DNA of 63,005 bases from an uncultured Bacteroidales bacterium (GTDB lineage: Bacteria; Bacteroidota; Bacteroidia; Bacteroidales; JAUNSR01), in NCBI GenBank assembly GCA_947074145.1, contig CAMTOJ010000016.1, forward strand, positions 1-63,005, written 5' to 3'. Of the stretch, positions 38,281 to 48,032 are shown in pieces. The first letter of the stretch is position 1; each line of letters begins with the position of its first letter. The position numbers and the translations under genes are program-made. The notes under the pieces were generated by a model, which saw only the letters and a list, made by a program, of their open reading frames with translations, did not search any database and was not told the DNA's origin.

Positions 38281-39963
38281 TTAATAACCGTCATTTTGTT
38301 TGACTCCGTAAGCCTGAACTTCTGATTGAGGAATAGGTAATACAAAAATTCTGTTTGAACCGGCTCCTTTATAAGAGCAATTACTTAAGTTCGTTGAAAT
38401 GTTTCGATAGTACATATTAACGTTCTCGGAATAGAATCCATCATAAGAGCCTCCTGACTGACGTGCGGTTTCTTTTTCATAACCCATATTTTCTATCAAT
38501 TTACCCCAACGAATAAGATCGAAGAAACGAAGACTTTCCATTGCAAGTTCAACGCGACGTTCATGGCAAATAGCCTCAAACAGTTCATTACCACTTGTTG
38601 TTACATCAGGAAGTAGAGTAGGGTTATTTTCAGGAGCTGCACTGTAATCATTTTTACCTTCAGTATAACCTTTACAATAAGTACTCTTGCGTGCTCTTGC
38701 ACGAACCTCATTTACCTTTTCACGAGCTACATCTTCATTACCAAGATGATAAGCCGCTTCAGCATGCATAAGTAGTACATCTGCGTAACGAATAACCTTG
38801 ATATTTTTATTACCCGCACGAGCAGGAGACGGTATTGCCGGAAGAGCTAACTTACGACAAAGCCAATTAGATCCCATCTGATCTCTTGAAAGTGTTTTTC
38901 TTTCTCCGTAAAGTATTCCTTCATTAAATTCGGGACCATATACAGTAGATGAAAGACGTGGATCACCCTCTTCAAATGCATCGAAAAGATTTTTTGTAGG
39001 ATTGTTATGTCCCCAAAGTCCTTCATCACGATTACCACAATATTGATAAAGATTTGATCCTATTGATCCCGGTGCATACTCTTCTGCTCCTTCTCCTGTC
39101 TGGATCTCAAATACTCCTTCAATAGAATTATCGTTTTCTGTTTCCCAAAGCATTGCATAATTATCCAGAAGTTTGTATTGTCCTGAAGATATTACTTTAT
39201 TTGTCGCATCATATACATCACTCCATTTCACTGTTGTATTTAGTTCATCAGTTCCAATTTGAAACATATATACTCTTGCAAGAAGTGCATTTGCAGCTCC
39301 TTTTGTAGCTCTTCCCATATCTGTTACAGCATATTCACTTCTTTCAGGAAGAAGCTCTGCCGCCTCTTTAAGGTCTTTTGCTATCTGAGCATATACTACA
39401 CCTACCGGTTGACGTTGCACTTTACCAAAATCTGATGGTTGAACTGATTCTGTAAATACCATAATCGGTCCGAACATACGTACAAGATACCAATGGTAAT
39501 AAGCTCTTAAGAAAAGTGCTTCACCACGAATGCGATCTCTCATAGAAGGTGACCAAGTTACATTTTCAAGACCTTCAAGGACGAAATTTGCTCTTGATAT
39601 ACCCCAGTAACCATGAATCCAGAAAGCTGTAACCTTTTCATTTGTAGTTTCAATCTGACCACCTGCAAATTTAAGCAGATCCGTATTCTCTCCATCGTGA
39701 CTACCACGTTCCGCATCATCAGAGATAATATCACCGACCATGAAATCGAAGTGACCTGCTCTCCATTGACCATCTGCATCTGATCCTTCATCAAATGCAA
39801 GGATATCATAAACACCATTTACCGCAGCAATAGCATTATTAATTTGATTAAAATAGTTTTCACTATTTTCAGTACCCTGTTGCTTCAAATCAAGGAAATC
39901 ATCGCAGGAAGCAAGAGAAAAACTCATAGCCAAGGGTAATATATAATTAAATATCTTTTTCAT
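38281..39963 (-). CDS. SusD-family outer-membrane nutrient-binding lipoprotein
   Basis: Lid of the SusCD importer that captures oligosaccharides at the cell surface. The 560-residue protein has a lipoprotein signal ending SFSLASC, the conserved N-terminal GTENSENYF and AVNGVYDI segments, TPR-like helices in the first half (RGEALFLRAYYHWYLVR), and the C-terminal RagB/SusD region with RYADVLLMHAEAAYHLG and ERRVELAMESLRFFDLIRWG. Length is normal. It is 12 bp after the susC gene, so the two are cotranscribed and their products pair. Confidence 0.96.
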   Translation of the reverse strand: MKKIFNYILPLAMSFSLASCDDFLDLKQQGTENSENYFNQINNAIAAVNGVYDILAFDEGSDADGQWRAGHFDFMVGDIISDDAERGSHDGENTDLLKFAGGQIETTNEKVTAFWIHGYWGISRANFVLEGLENVTWSPSMRDRIRGEALFLRAYYHWYLVRMFGPIMVFTESVQPSDFGKVQRQPVGVVYAQIAKDLKEAAELLPERSEYAVTDMGRATKGAANALLARVYMFQIGTDELNTTVKWSDVYDATNKVISSGQYKLLDNYAMLWETENDNSIEGVFEIQTGEGAEEYAPGSIGSNLYQYCGNRDEGLWGHNNPTKNLFDAFEEGDPRLSSTVYGPEFNEGILYGERKTLSRDQMGSNWLCRKLALPAIPSPARAGNKNIKVIRYADVLLMHAEAAYHLGNEDVAREKVNEVRARARKSTYCKGYTEGKNDYSAAPENNPTLLPDVTTSGNELFEAICHERRVELAMESLRFFDLIRWGKLIENMGYEKETARQSGGSYDGFYSENVNMYYRNISTNLSNCSYKGAGSNRIFVLPIPQSEVQAYGVKQNDGY

Positions 39964-39975
39964 ATTTCTTTAGGA

Positions 39976-42900
39976 TTAGAATGTTACATTAAGACCAAAA
40001 GAGAATGTACGTGGTTGTGGATAATTAACCATATCTATTCCATAACAAAGCGGGTTGCTGTTGAAAGAATATATTTCAGGATCAAGACCTGTATATTTTG
40101 TAAATGTATACAAGTTGTCAACTGAAGCAAATACACGTAAACTTTTGATACAAGCTTTTTGAGATATACGCTCAGGTAATGTATAACCTAACTGAATCTG
40201 TTTGATACGAAGATAAGAGCCATCTTCTACCATACGATCACTGAACAGCAATGCGTTTTTATTTGAGTCTGTGGCTCCCAAACGAGGAAGATTAGAATCA
40301 GGATTTTCTGCACTCCAATGGTTTAGTGCCATATCACGACTTATATTTGATTCAAACATATCCGTACTATAAAGTGACTGGTACATTGAGTTTACAATCT
40401 CATTGCCGTAAGAATAAGTCATAAACATTGTAAAGTCTAAGTTTTTATATCCAAGATTAAGATTGATACCTCCTGTTACTGTAGGAGTTCCGCTTCCAAG
40501 ATAAGTCATGTCATCTTCGGTTATCTGTCCGTCATTATTACGGTCTAAGAAAATTACATCTCCTAATTGAGGTGTACCTCCGGGACCCTGAATAGGTGTT
40601 CCGTCTTTTGTTACATAATTGTCAATATCAGCCTGAGATTTGAAAATACCTGCTGTTTGATAACCATAGAAGTATGCAATCTCACGACCTACCTCAGTTT
40701 TTGTTGTATATCCTACACGTCCTATAGCCCCATCACGGATTGGTTCTCCATTTGATAAACTTGTTATCTCATTTTTGATCCATGTAGCATTTACTCCAAG
40801 ACCATAAGAGAAGTCTCCGATTTTATCATTCCAGTTTAAAGACACTTCGACCCCTTTATTTTCCATTGTTCCGGCATTTACTTTAGGCCTTTTTTTACCT
40901 GCATAAAGAGGAACTGGTTGATCAATGATCATATCTTTTGTTTTACGGATAAAGTAATCAAGACTACCGTTTAATCTATTGTCAAAGAATCCGTAATCGA
41001 TACCGATATTCATTTGTTCTGCTGATTCCCATGTTAACTCTTTGTTTGAAAGCTGTTCCTGCACTGCACCATCAACCGGTTTCTTATTAAATGCGTAATA
41101 ATATCCTTTATTAACACTTGAAAGATAACCGAAGTCATCAGCACTATCCTGATTACCAACAAGACCCCAACCTGCTCTTACTTTGAAGATTGGAAGAATT
41201 TCCTCTATTGGTTCCATGAAAGATTCATTTGCAACATTCCAACCGGCGGAGAATGAAGGAAAGTAACCCCAACGCTGCTCTTCATAGAATCTTGAAGATC
41301 CGTCAGCACGTACTGTTCCTGTTAATAAATATTTATTATTCCATGATAAATTAGCTCTGAAGAATCCCGATGCAAGTCTGTTTGTGATTTGAGCTCCTTC
41401 TTTTGAAAATAATTCAGTATTAGTTGAGGCATCCATATATCTAAGATCTGAGTCGGCAGGTACACCGTAAGCTGTCATTCCAAGGTTGGACCAGGTGTTG
41501 GATAATAACTCCATCCCTAATGTTGCTCCGATATTTAATTTGCTTACTGTACGATTGTATGAGAAATAGTTTGTATTAGACCAAGTGTCACCCTGATTTC
41601 TCAATTGATATAGAGATGAAAGATCATTTTTCTGACTTGGTGTAATATAATATTCAGGAGAATAATTTTTCTGTTCATTAAAAGTCAGAATCTTTCCATA
41701 TTGAGCACGGAATGACAAACCTTTTACTAAAAGATCATCAATTTGTAAGAAGAAATTTCCAATAAATCTGTCTTCAGTCTGATTTGAATATTTATTTTTC
41801 CATATACTCAATGCAGGATTATCATTTGCCGTTGCATAATACATCTGTCCGTAGAAATCTGTATAGCTGTCAATAGCTGCTGAAATCGGATCTGCTCTAA
41901 AAACTCCGGGAAGAGTACTGTCATAGAAACTACCGCTGTCAAATCCTGGTTTCTTATAAGTTACATAATTCATATTCAAACCTAATTTCACTTTCTTAGT
42001 TATTGAATATTGATTGTTACTGATAAACATGAATTTCTGCATTTCAGTACCCTTAATTATACCTTGTTCATCTGAATAAGTAACACCATGATTATAGCTA
42101 TATCCGTTTCCAGACCCCTGAACACTTACATTATATCTTTGAGTAAATGATTGACGCGTTACTTCGTCTTGCCAGTTTGTTCCTCTCAGATAATTACCAT
42201 TATTAGATTGATTAATGATATATTGAAGTTTGTCATCAGAATAACCTGTTTTAGTCTTAGCAATTGCAAACTGAGTTGCATCAGCAAGATCAAGTTGATT
42301 AATCATTTGAGAAACTCCCATATAAACATTTGCTTGTAGCTCAACTTTATTGTCTCTTGTTCCTGATTTTGTTTTAACAAGAATAACTCCATTAGCACCT
42401 CGAGCACCATAGATAGCTGTAGCGGAAGCATCCTTTAATACTTCCATACTTTCTATATCAGTAGGAGCAATATGACTTATGTCAGAAGATGGGAATCCAT
42501 CAACTACATACAAAGGATCCGAATTATTGATGGTTCCAACACCACGTACTCGGATTGTTGTTCCTGCACCGGGATTTCCTGAATTTGATATTACATTAAC
42601 TCCGGCAAGACGTCCCTGCATTGCTTGTGCAGCGTCTACTGTAGAAACTTTTTTAATTTCGTTTACATCAATTTTTGCCACACTCCCTGTAAGGTCGCTT
42701 TTTCTCATCACACCATAACCTACTACTACGACTTCGTCAAGATTTTTGGCGTCTTCTTTTAATATGATTCTTAAAGTTGACTGACCGGTATAATTTACCG
42801 ATTGAGGAATATATCCTATGAACGATATGTTCAGGATACAATTTTCAGGTAATGAGAGTTCAAACTCTCCATCAAAATTAGTTGTTGTTCCATTAGTAGT

Positions 42901-43074
42901 TCCTTTCTGCATGATGTTGGCTCCGATAACCGGATCTCCCAATTCATCAATAACCATCCCTTTCAGATTCTTATTTTGAGAATAAGTAAAAAGAGAGATC
43001 AGAAAAAACATTTGAACCAATAGTAACCGTCGATCGCAAAACAGACGTTTACCAATACTCATGTAGTTTTCCAT
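39976..43074 (-). CDS. SusC-family TonB-dependent outer-membrane transporter
   Basis: Outer-membrane channel that imports the oligosaccharides held by SusD, powered by TonB. The 1032-residue protein has a signal peptide (around RRLLLVQMFFLISLFTYSQ), a carboxypeptidase-regulatory-like domain (about 35-110), a TonB-box-like LDEVVVVGYG, the plug domain (SGNPGAGTTIRVRGVGTI) and a 22-strand-type barrel ending PQPRTFSFGLNVTF with a terminal aromatic residue. No HTCS- or anti-sigma-interacting extra domain is seen. It heads a four-gene operon and is divergent from HTCS2; a small ORF and two palindromes lie upstream. Confidence 0.97.
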   Translation of the reverse strand: MENYMSIGKRLFCDRRLLLVQMFFLISLFTYSQNKNLKGMVIDELGDPVIGANIMQKGTTNGTTTNFDGEFELSLPENCILNISFIGYIPQSVNYTGQSTLRIILKEDAKNLDEVVVVGYGVMRKSDLTGSVAKIDVNEIKKVSTVDAAQAMQGRLAGVNVISNSGNPGAGTTIRVRGVGTINNSDPLYVVDGFPSSDISHIAPTDIESMEVLKDASATAIYGARGANGVILVKTKSGTRDNKVELQANVYMGVSQMINQLDLADATQFAIAKTKTGYSDDKLQYIINQSNNGNYLRGTNWQDEVTRQSFTQRYNVSVQGSGNGYSYNHGVTYSDEQGIIKGTEMQKFMFISNNQYSITKKVKLGLNMNYVTYKKPGFDSGSFYDSTLPGVFRADPISAAIDSYTDFYGQMYYATANDNPALSIWKNKYSNQTEDRFIGNFFLQIDDLLVKGLSFRAQYGKILTFNEQKNYSPEYYITPSQKNDLSSLYQLRNQGDTWSNTNYFSYNRTVSKLNIGATLGMELLSNTWSNLGMTAYGVPADSDLRYMDASTNTELFSKEGAQITNRLASGFFRANLSWNNKYLLTGTVRADGSSRFYEEQRWGYFPSFSAGWNVANESFMEPIEEILPIFKVRAGWGLVGNQDSADDFGYLSSVNKGYYYAFNKKPVDGAVQEQLSNKELTWESAEQMNIGIDYGFFDNRLNGSLDYFIRKTKDMIIDQPVPLYAGKKRPKVNAGTMENKGVEVSLNWNDKIGDFSYGLGVNATWIKNEITSLSNGEPIRDGAIGRVGYTTKTEVGREIAYFYGYQTAGIFKSQADIDNYVTKDGTPIQGPGGTPQLGDVIFLDRNNDGQITEDDMTYLGSGTPTVTGGINLNLGYKNLDFTMFMTYSYGNEIVNSMYQSLYSTDMFESNISRDMALNHWSAENPDSNLPRLGATDSNKNALLFSDRMVEDGSYLRIKQIQLGYTLPERISQKACIKSLRVFASVDNLYTFTKYTGLDPEIYSFNSNPLCYGIDMVNYPQPRTFSFGLNVTF

Positions 43075-43377
43075 TTTTACAGGTATTAAATGATTAATAA
43101 TTTAGATTATAAGTATATTGTTGTTTTCTTTTTTCGCATACTATTTGAATGTTATAATAGAAATTCACTTCTGCCTTATTTATCAGAATAAGGCAGATGA
43201 ATTTCAAAATACCTCATGTACACATACCTACACATATTCACATAAAAATGCTATATTATTCGCCTTAATCTTTGATAGTAATATATTCCGTGACTTAATT
43301 GTATTTTTCATATTTTCTAATAGTGTTTTAGATTCTATTGCTTATCTCAATATTTTACTCAATGAAAATTTGTCTTT
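43075..43377. other. Upstream region of susC
   Basis: This 303-bp AT-rich region contains the hairpin at 43161-43203 and nothing else clearly structured. No TAnnTTTG box faces susC, in line with expression depending on an activator. Confidence 0.5.
43161..43203 (-). promoter_or_regulatory. Long hairpin upstream of susC
   Basis: TCTGCCTTATT/AATAAGGCAGA form an 11-bp stem with loop TATCAG (43170-43197). After a 2-nt bulge it is extended by AAATTCA/TGAATTT. On the minus strand it is followed by AAGTGAATTTC, with no strong U run. It may be in the susC leader or terminate the small ORF upstream. Confidence 0.5.
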
Positions 43378-43572
43378 TTAATGTTGCCCTTTTTTAAGAA
43401 AGGAATGACAACAATCTCTTTTTCCCATTTTATGAAAGAAATAATCCGTGTTATCAATAATTGTATCATCTATGATACCGATAAAATAATCCTTTTCTAC
43501 CCCTCTCTTATTAAATAAAGAAGTTGTAACAATAATGGGATTATCATAATCGAAATCTTCTGCTGTTTTCAT
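43378..43572 (-). CDS. Small hypothetical protein
   Basis: A 64-residue ORF with ordinary amino-acid composition (MKTAEDFDYDNPIIVTTS at the start, DCCHSFLKKGQH at the end), no signal peptide and no recognised domain. It lies between the divergent susC operon and HTCS2, on the susC strand. A TAATTTTG -7 box is 41 bp upstream (minus strand, 43613-43620), which gives some support for expression. It could also be a remnant of a decayed gene. I do not recognise a function. Confidence 0.4.
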   Translation of the reverse strand: MKTAEDFDYDNPIIVTTSLFNKRGVEKDYFIGIIDDTIIDNTDYFFHKMGKRDCCHSFLKKGQH

Positions 43573-43882
43573 CTTATTGTATGTTTAAGGATTTGTATTT
43601 TTTTCGTTACGTCAAAATTATTTAAGGTTAAACAAAAAAATATTCCATAATGAGTTTTATTATCTCTCATTTGTATTGACTCCCGTTTGAATCCATATAT
43701 AATACATTATGATATGTATATTTTTATATTTACCCCCTTTGGAGTGCCGTTGTAGGGGTATTGTGGTATTTTTTTAACTAAAAAACTAATACGTGATAAC
43801 CCGGTTGGATACATAATGAATACATTACGGATAAGTCTTAAATTAAAGAATGTCTATTTTTATGTCAAAATAGATATTGCGC
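43573..43882. other. Divergent region ahead of HTCS2
   Basis: This 310-bp region contains an inverted repeat TACCCC (43731-43736) / GGGGTA (43755-43760), two copies of AATACATTA (43701-43709, 43819-43827), and a possible minus-strand -7 box at 43613-43620. The TACCCC/GGGGTA pair is the only GC-rich symmetric site and is the best operator candidate. Confidence 0.4.
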
Positions 43883-46033
43883 ATGAAACAAATTTTAATT
43901 ATCAGCTTATTGTTATTATGTAACATTTCATCTTATTCGTTTAATGATAATATTTTTAATGTACTTGATGTTAAATCTGGAATTTCCGATAATTATATAC
44001 AGGGTATTTTAAAAGATAAATATGGTTTTATGTGGTTCGCTACAAAAAACGGACTTAATAGATATGATGGTTATTATTTTAAAAAGTATACAACAATTCA
44101 TCTGGGTTCTTATAATAATAGTATAGATTGGATTAAAGAAGATGGATCTGGTAATGTTTGGATAAAAACTCCCGTTAATTATTGCTATTATGATAGAGAA
44201 TCTGATCGTTTTGAAAATGATTTATCATCTATTATGTCTCACTTTGGTGTTCAGGACACTCTTAGACATTTATTTATTGATAAAGATCAGAACATCTGGT
44301 TTGTTACAGATTCGCTTATCTATTATTACAATTTTATCAAAAAAGAAAAATTATTAATCGAAAGAATTGATAAAAGAGAGATATATGATCTTGCATGTAA
44401 TAATGGGAATGCATATCTTCTTTTTGATGATGGTACAATCTCTTATTTCAATAAAGAGAAAAATCTATTTGAAGACCTTATAAATATTGAACTTTCAACT
44501 AATATGAAACATAATCTATTTCTTGATTCGGAACAATATTTATGGATCTATTCGACTCATGGAGAAGATTTAGATTGTTATTCTACTCAAGAAAAAAAGT
44601 GGATTGATTATAAAGGGAAATCTGACATAACTAATGAAAATGCAATAATCACAAATGTTGAAGAAGATAAAAATGGTAATATCTGGATAGGTACAGATAA
44701 CAACGGAATATATATAACTAATATATTCAACAAATCTTTTTCTCATATATATAAAAGTCCAAAACTTTATTCATTACCAAATAATCATATAACATGTTTT
44801 TTTAAGGATAATAGTGGTATTATGTGGGTTGGAACCAGTAAACAAGGGGTAATATATACAATCCTTAATAATAACATTTTTGATAATCATATATTGGGAG
44901 ATAAAGAGGATATTAGTTGTATAACAGAAGATAATGATGGAACCCTTTGGTTTGGTTTTGATGGAGAAGGGGTTGCAAAATTTGATAATGCCACCGGGAA
45001 ACTGAAACATTTTAAAGCAAAAACCGGAGATATACCTTCCGATCTTATTGTATGTTCTTTCAAAGATTCTCAAAACCGAATTTGGTGGGGTAGTTTCGGC
45101 TATGGTGCATTTTATTATAAAGATGGAAAATTCAATAATTTAACATTCAATTTAAATAGAGAAGAAGAACCTATATATATTAGACGTATAACTGAAGATA
45201 ACATAGGTAATATATGGTTTGCTACCTTTACCCAAGGAATATTGTGTCTCAAAAAGGATGGACAAATAGAACAATTCAATCAATCCAATTCAACCCTTAC
45301 TACTAATTATATAGCTGATATGTCTTGTAATGACGGACGAAATCTATATATAGGCACAAGTTCAGGGCTTTTTTGCATGGACTTACATTCAAAAGAAATA
45401 ACTGAATTGATAGAAAATAAACAGGGACAAAAATTTGCTCTTGATAATTTTGTTAATTGTTTGTTTCATGATTCAAACGGACTTTTATGGACAGGAGGAA
45501 GAGATGGTTTGATTATTTATAACAAAAATGATGACAAAATATATTCACTAACCACAGCCGACGGACTTTCAAATAACACAATCCGTGCTATTTATGAAGA
45601 TGGAAATAACAATATCTGGGTATCTACCGATCACGGTATAAGTCATATTAAAATATCAAAAGATCATATATCAAATCTATATAATTTTTATTGCTTTCCA
45701 TATTATGAAAAAGATGGTATTGGAGATTATACCTTCAATAATTTTTCCATCACAAAAGATAAAACCGACAATATTATTATAGGTGGATCGGGAGGATATC
45801 TGAAGATTAAGAGAAAAATTATTGATAAACATCATGTTCCCGATAATATTATGTTTACAGGATTTTTTATAGGGAATGACAGAATTGAGGTTGGTGATAA
45901 ATTATCTGACGGACGTATTCTATTTGATAAAAATATACAACTATTGAAAGAGATATCCCTTAAACATTCGGATATTAACTTTTCAATCGAATTCTCATCT
46001 ATGAATTATGAAAATCTTCATAAAATTCAATAA
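43883..46033 (+). CDS. HTCS2, N-terminal sensor fragment (interrupted by a stop codon)
   Basis: The first 716 residues of a hybrid two-component regulator: signal peptide (MKQILIISLLLLCNISSYS), then propeller repeats (ILKDKYGFMWFATKNGLNRY and many WIGTDNNG-type units) up to the Y_Y_Y domain, where a TAA at 46031-46033 ends it. The same frame reads on without a break through VYRLSNSDEW and the kinase half to 47881, for 1332 codons in total, the usual HTCS length. As it stands it would be a periplasmic sensor with no membrane helix, kinase or output. I chose the ATG at 43883; a TTG two codons earlier is less likely. The gene is either a recent pseudogene, misread, or recoded. Confidence 0.8.
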   Translation: MKQILIISLLLLCNISSYSFNDNIFNVLDVKSGISDNYIQGILKDKYGFMWFATKNGLNRYDGYYFKKYTTIHLGSYNNSIDWIKEDGSGNVWIKTPVNYCYYDRESDRFENDLSSIMSHFGVQDTLRHLFIDKDQNIWFVTDSLIYYYNFIKKEKLLIERIDKREIYDLACNNGNAYLLFDDGTISYFNKEKNLFEDLINIELSTNMKHNLFLDSEQYLWIYSTHGEDLDCYSTQEKKWIDYKGKSDITNENAIITNVEEDKNGNIWIGTDNNGIYITNIFNKSFSHIYKSPKLYSLPNNHITCFFKDNSGIMWVGTSKQGVIYTILNNNIFDNHILGDKEDISCITEDNDGTLWFGFDGEGVAKFDNATGKLKHFKAKTGDIPSDLIVCSFKDSQNRIWWGSFGYGAFYYKDGKFNNLTFNLNREEEPIYIRRITEDNIGNIWFATFTQGILCLKKDGQIEQFNQSNSTLTTNYIADMSCNDGRNLYIGTSSGLFCMDLHSKEITELIENKQGQKFALDNFVNCLFHDSNGLLWTGGRDGLIIYNKNDDKIYSLTTADGLSNNTIRAIYEDGNNNIWVSTDHGISHIKISKDHISNLYNFYCFPYYEKDGIGDYTFNNFSITKDKTDNIIIGGSGGYLKIKRKIIDKHHVPDNIMFTGFFIGNDRIEVGDKLSDGRILFDKNIQLLKEISLKHSDINFSIEFSSMNYENLHKIQ

Positions 46034-46120
46034 GTATATCGTCTGTCGAATAGTGACGAATGGATAAATATTGAAGGTAACAGGATCTATTTCAATAAAC
46101 TCCCGTCAGGAAAATATAAT

Positions 46121-47881
46121 TTGCAGGTTAAAGTTCTTGAAACAAATAGTAATATAGAAAACAAACCTTCATATTTTAATATAAATGTGGAACCTCCATT
46201 ATGGAGATCTTCAAAAGCCTTTTTATTATATGTGTTTATTTTGATTGTGATGATTATTTTAATCATTATAATAGTCAAAAGGTATCATAAGAAAAATCTG
46301 GAAAAGCAAAAATTAGAGATGGAATTCAACAGGGAACGTGAGATGAATGAGTCTAAGATGAAGTTCTTTACAAACGTAAGTCATGATTTGAAAACTCCAT
46401 TATCTCTTATTATAAGTCCTGTTGAACGACTTATTTCAGAGAAGTCACATTCAAAAAAAGATGATCTTAAACTTATTCACAGAAATGCTATAATATTAAT
46501 GGATGAGATTAATCAATTGCTGGATTTTCGGAAAATGGATCAGAATAAAATCTCATTTAATCCCTCCTTTAATAATTTCGCTGTTTTCGTAAGTGAAATA
46601 TGTAATTCATACAATGATATGAGCTCTATATCTAATGGTGTTACAATAGAGACTTGTATAAAAGAATCTGATATTGAAACTTATTTTGATAAGATGAAAA
46701 TGAAACGTGTAATAAATAACATTTTATCGAATGCCATAAAGTTTAATACAAGAAACGGTTCTGTGAAAGTTACTCTTGAAAAAATAAAAATTACACCGGG
46801 TCCCGATCTGATCTCTCTTACAATAGCAGATACCGGAATTGGAATAAAAAATAAAGAAAGAATCTTTGATAGATTTTACCAGGAACATAATAATAGTTCT
46901 ACTTATATAGGTAGTGGTATTGGTCTTAATATTGTGAAGGAATATGTTGAAATTCATGATGGAAAAGTTAGTGTAAGTGATAATGAACCACAAGGATCCA
47001 TATTCACGATAACTATTCCCGTAAAAGAACATATTGAAAAAACTGATAAAAATTATGATGATGAACAAAGAGCTATTGATATACCGGATTCTTTTAATGA
47101 GAAGGATTTGGAATCTTCAAAAAAGACAACTCTATTGATTGTTGAGGATAATGATGATTTCAGAGGTTTTATAAAATCTTGTCTTTGCGATAAATATAAT
47201 ATAATAGAGGCTTGTGATGGTTGTAATGCCCTGGAAATGCTTTCATTAAACAATAATATAAAGATTATTATAAGTGACGTAATGATGCCAAATATGGACG
47301 GAATAGAACTATGTCAAAATGTAAAACAAAATATTAATTATTCTCATATTCCTATTATTTTGCTTACTGCACGTACTGCTGATGAGCATGTTCTTGATGC
47401 ACTTCGCGAAGGTGCTGATGATTATATTACTAAGCCGTTTAATGTTGATATACTGCTATTGAGAATTGAAAAGATTTTGAACTGGACATCCGGTAATCAT
47501 GATAAATTCGGAAAGATTGAGATTTCTCCTTTTGAAATTACGGTCAGTCGTCTTGATGAGCAGTTAATAGAAAAGGCTATTTTAGCTGTTGAAAAGAATA
47601 TTGATAAATCAGAGTTTTCAGTAGAAGATCTTAGTGCTGCCGTCGGAATGACAAGAGGACATTTATATAAGAAACTTATTTTAATAACAGGGAAATCGCC
47701 GATTGAATTTATAAGAATATTACGTCTTAAAAGAGGAAAACAACTTCTCGAACAAAGTCAGTATACGATTTCTGAGATATCATATCAAGTAGGTCTATCG
47801 CCAAAACAATTTGCAAAATATTTCAAAGAGCAATTCGGGGTATCTCCGTCAGTTTATAAAAAAGACAATAAAGAGGAGTAA
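46121..47881 (+). CDS. HTCS2, C-terminal kinase/receiver/AraC fragment
   Basis: The 3' part of the interrupted regulator, in the same frame as the preceding fragment. It holds the end of the Y_Y_Y domain, a membrane helix (AFLLYVFILIVMIILIIIIV, about 29-48), HisKA with NVSHDLKTPLSLI (His about 87), HATPase with NNILSNAIKFN and GSGIGLNIVKEY, receiver with ISDVMMPNMDG (Asp about 384), and an AraC helix-turn-helix tail. All catalytic motifs are intact. The only available start here is TTG (or an internal ATG in the cytoplasmic part). If made alone it would lack the sensor. It shares the fold and order of HTCS1 and HTCS3. Confidence 0.8.
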   Translation: MQVKVLETNSNIENKPSYFNINVEPPLWRSSKAFLLYVFILIVMIILIIIIVKRYHKKNLEKQKLEMEFNREREMNESKMKFFTNVSHDLKTPLSLIISPVERLISEKSHSKKDDLKLIHRNAIILMDEINQLLDFRKMDQNKISFNPSFNNFAVFVSEICNSYNDMSSISNGVTIETCIKESDIETYFDKMKMKRVINNILSNAIKFNTRNGSVKVTLEKIKITPGPDLISLTIADTGIGIKNKERIFDRFYQEHNNSSTYIGSGIGLNIVKEYVEIHDGKVSVSDNEPQGSIFTITIPVKEHIEKTDKNYDDEQRAIDIPDSFNEKDLESSKKTTLLIVEDNDDFRGFIKSCLCDKYNIIEACDGCNALEMLSLNNNIKIIISDVMMPNMDGIELCQNVKQNINYSHIPIILLTARTADEHVLDALREGADDYITKPFNVDILLLRIEKILNWTSGNHDKFGKIEISPFEITVSRLDEQLIEKAILAVEKNIDKSEFSVEDLSAAVGMTRGHLYKKLILITGKSPIEFIRILRLKRGKQLLEQSQYTISEISYQVGLSPKQFAKYFKEQFGVSPSVYKKDNKEE

Positions 47882-47975
47882 ATAGAATAAAATAAATTTT
47901 TTAACACTGTTTTTTAATTTATCTATAAACAACTTAATTTATTTTTCGGTTATAGTAACATCACAAATAAATCGG

Positions 47976-48010
47976 GCGCGCTCCATATGATTAATTCATA
48001 TAGAGCGCGC
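47976..48010. terminator. GC-rich hairpin between HTCS2 and the lipase-like gene
   Basis: GCGCGCTC (47976-47983) pairs with GAGCGCGC (48003-48010) and ATATGA with TCATAT, with one C-A mismatch and a 5-nt loop. It is 22 bp before the lipase-like start and has no strong T run. It may end HTCS2 transcription or sit in the leader of the next gene. Confidence 0.5.
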
Positions 48011-48032
48011 ACTAATTTAGATTTTACTATAT

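Noticed and set aside
46031..46121. Frameshift as the cause of the HTCS2 break
   Set aside because: Codons before and after the TAA are in the same frame and the protein sequence continues in register with HTCS1 and HTCS3.
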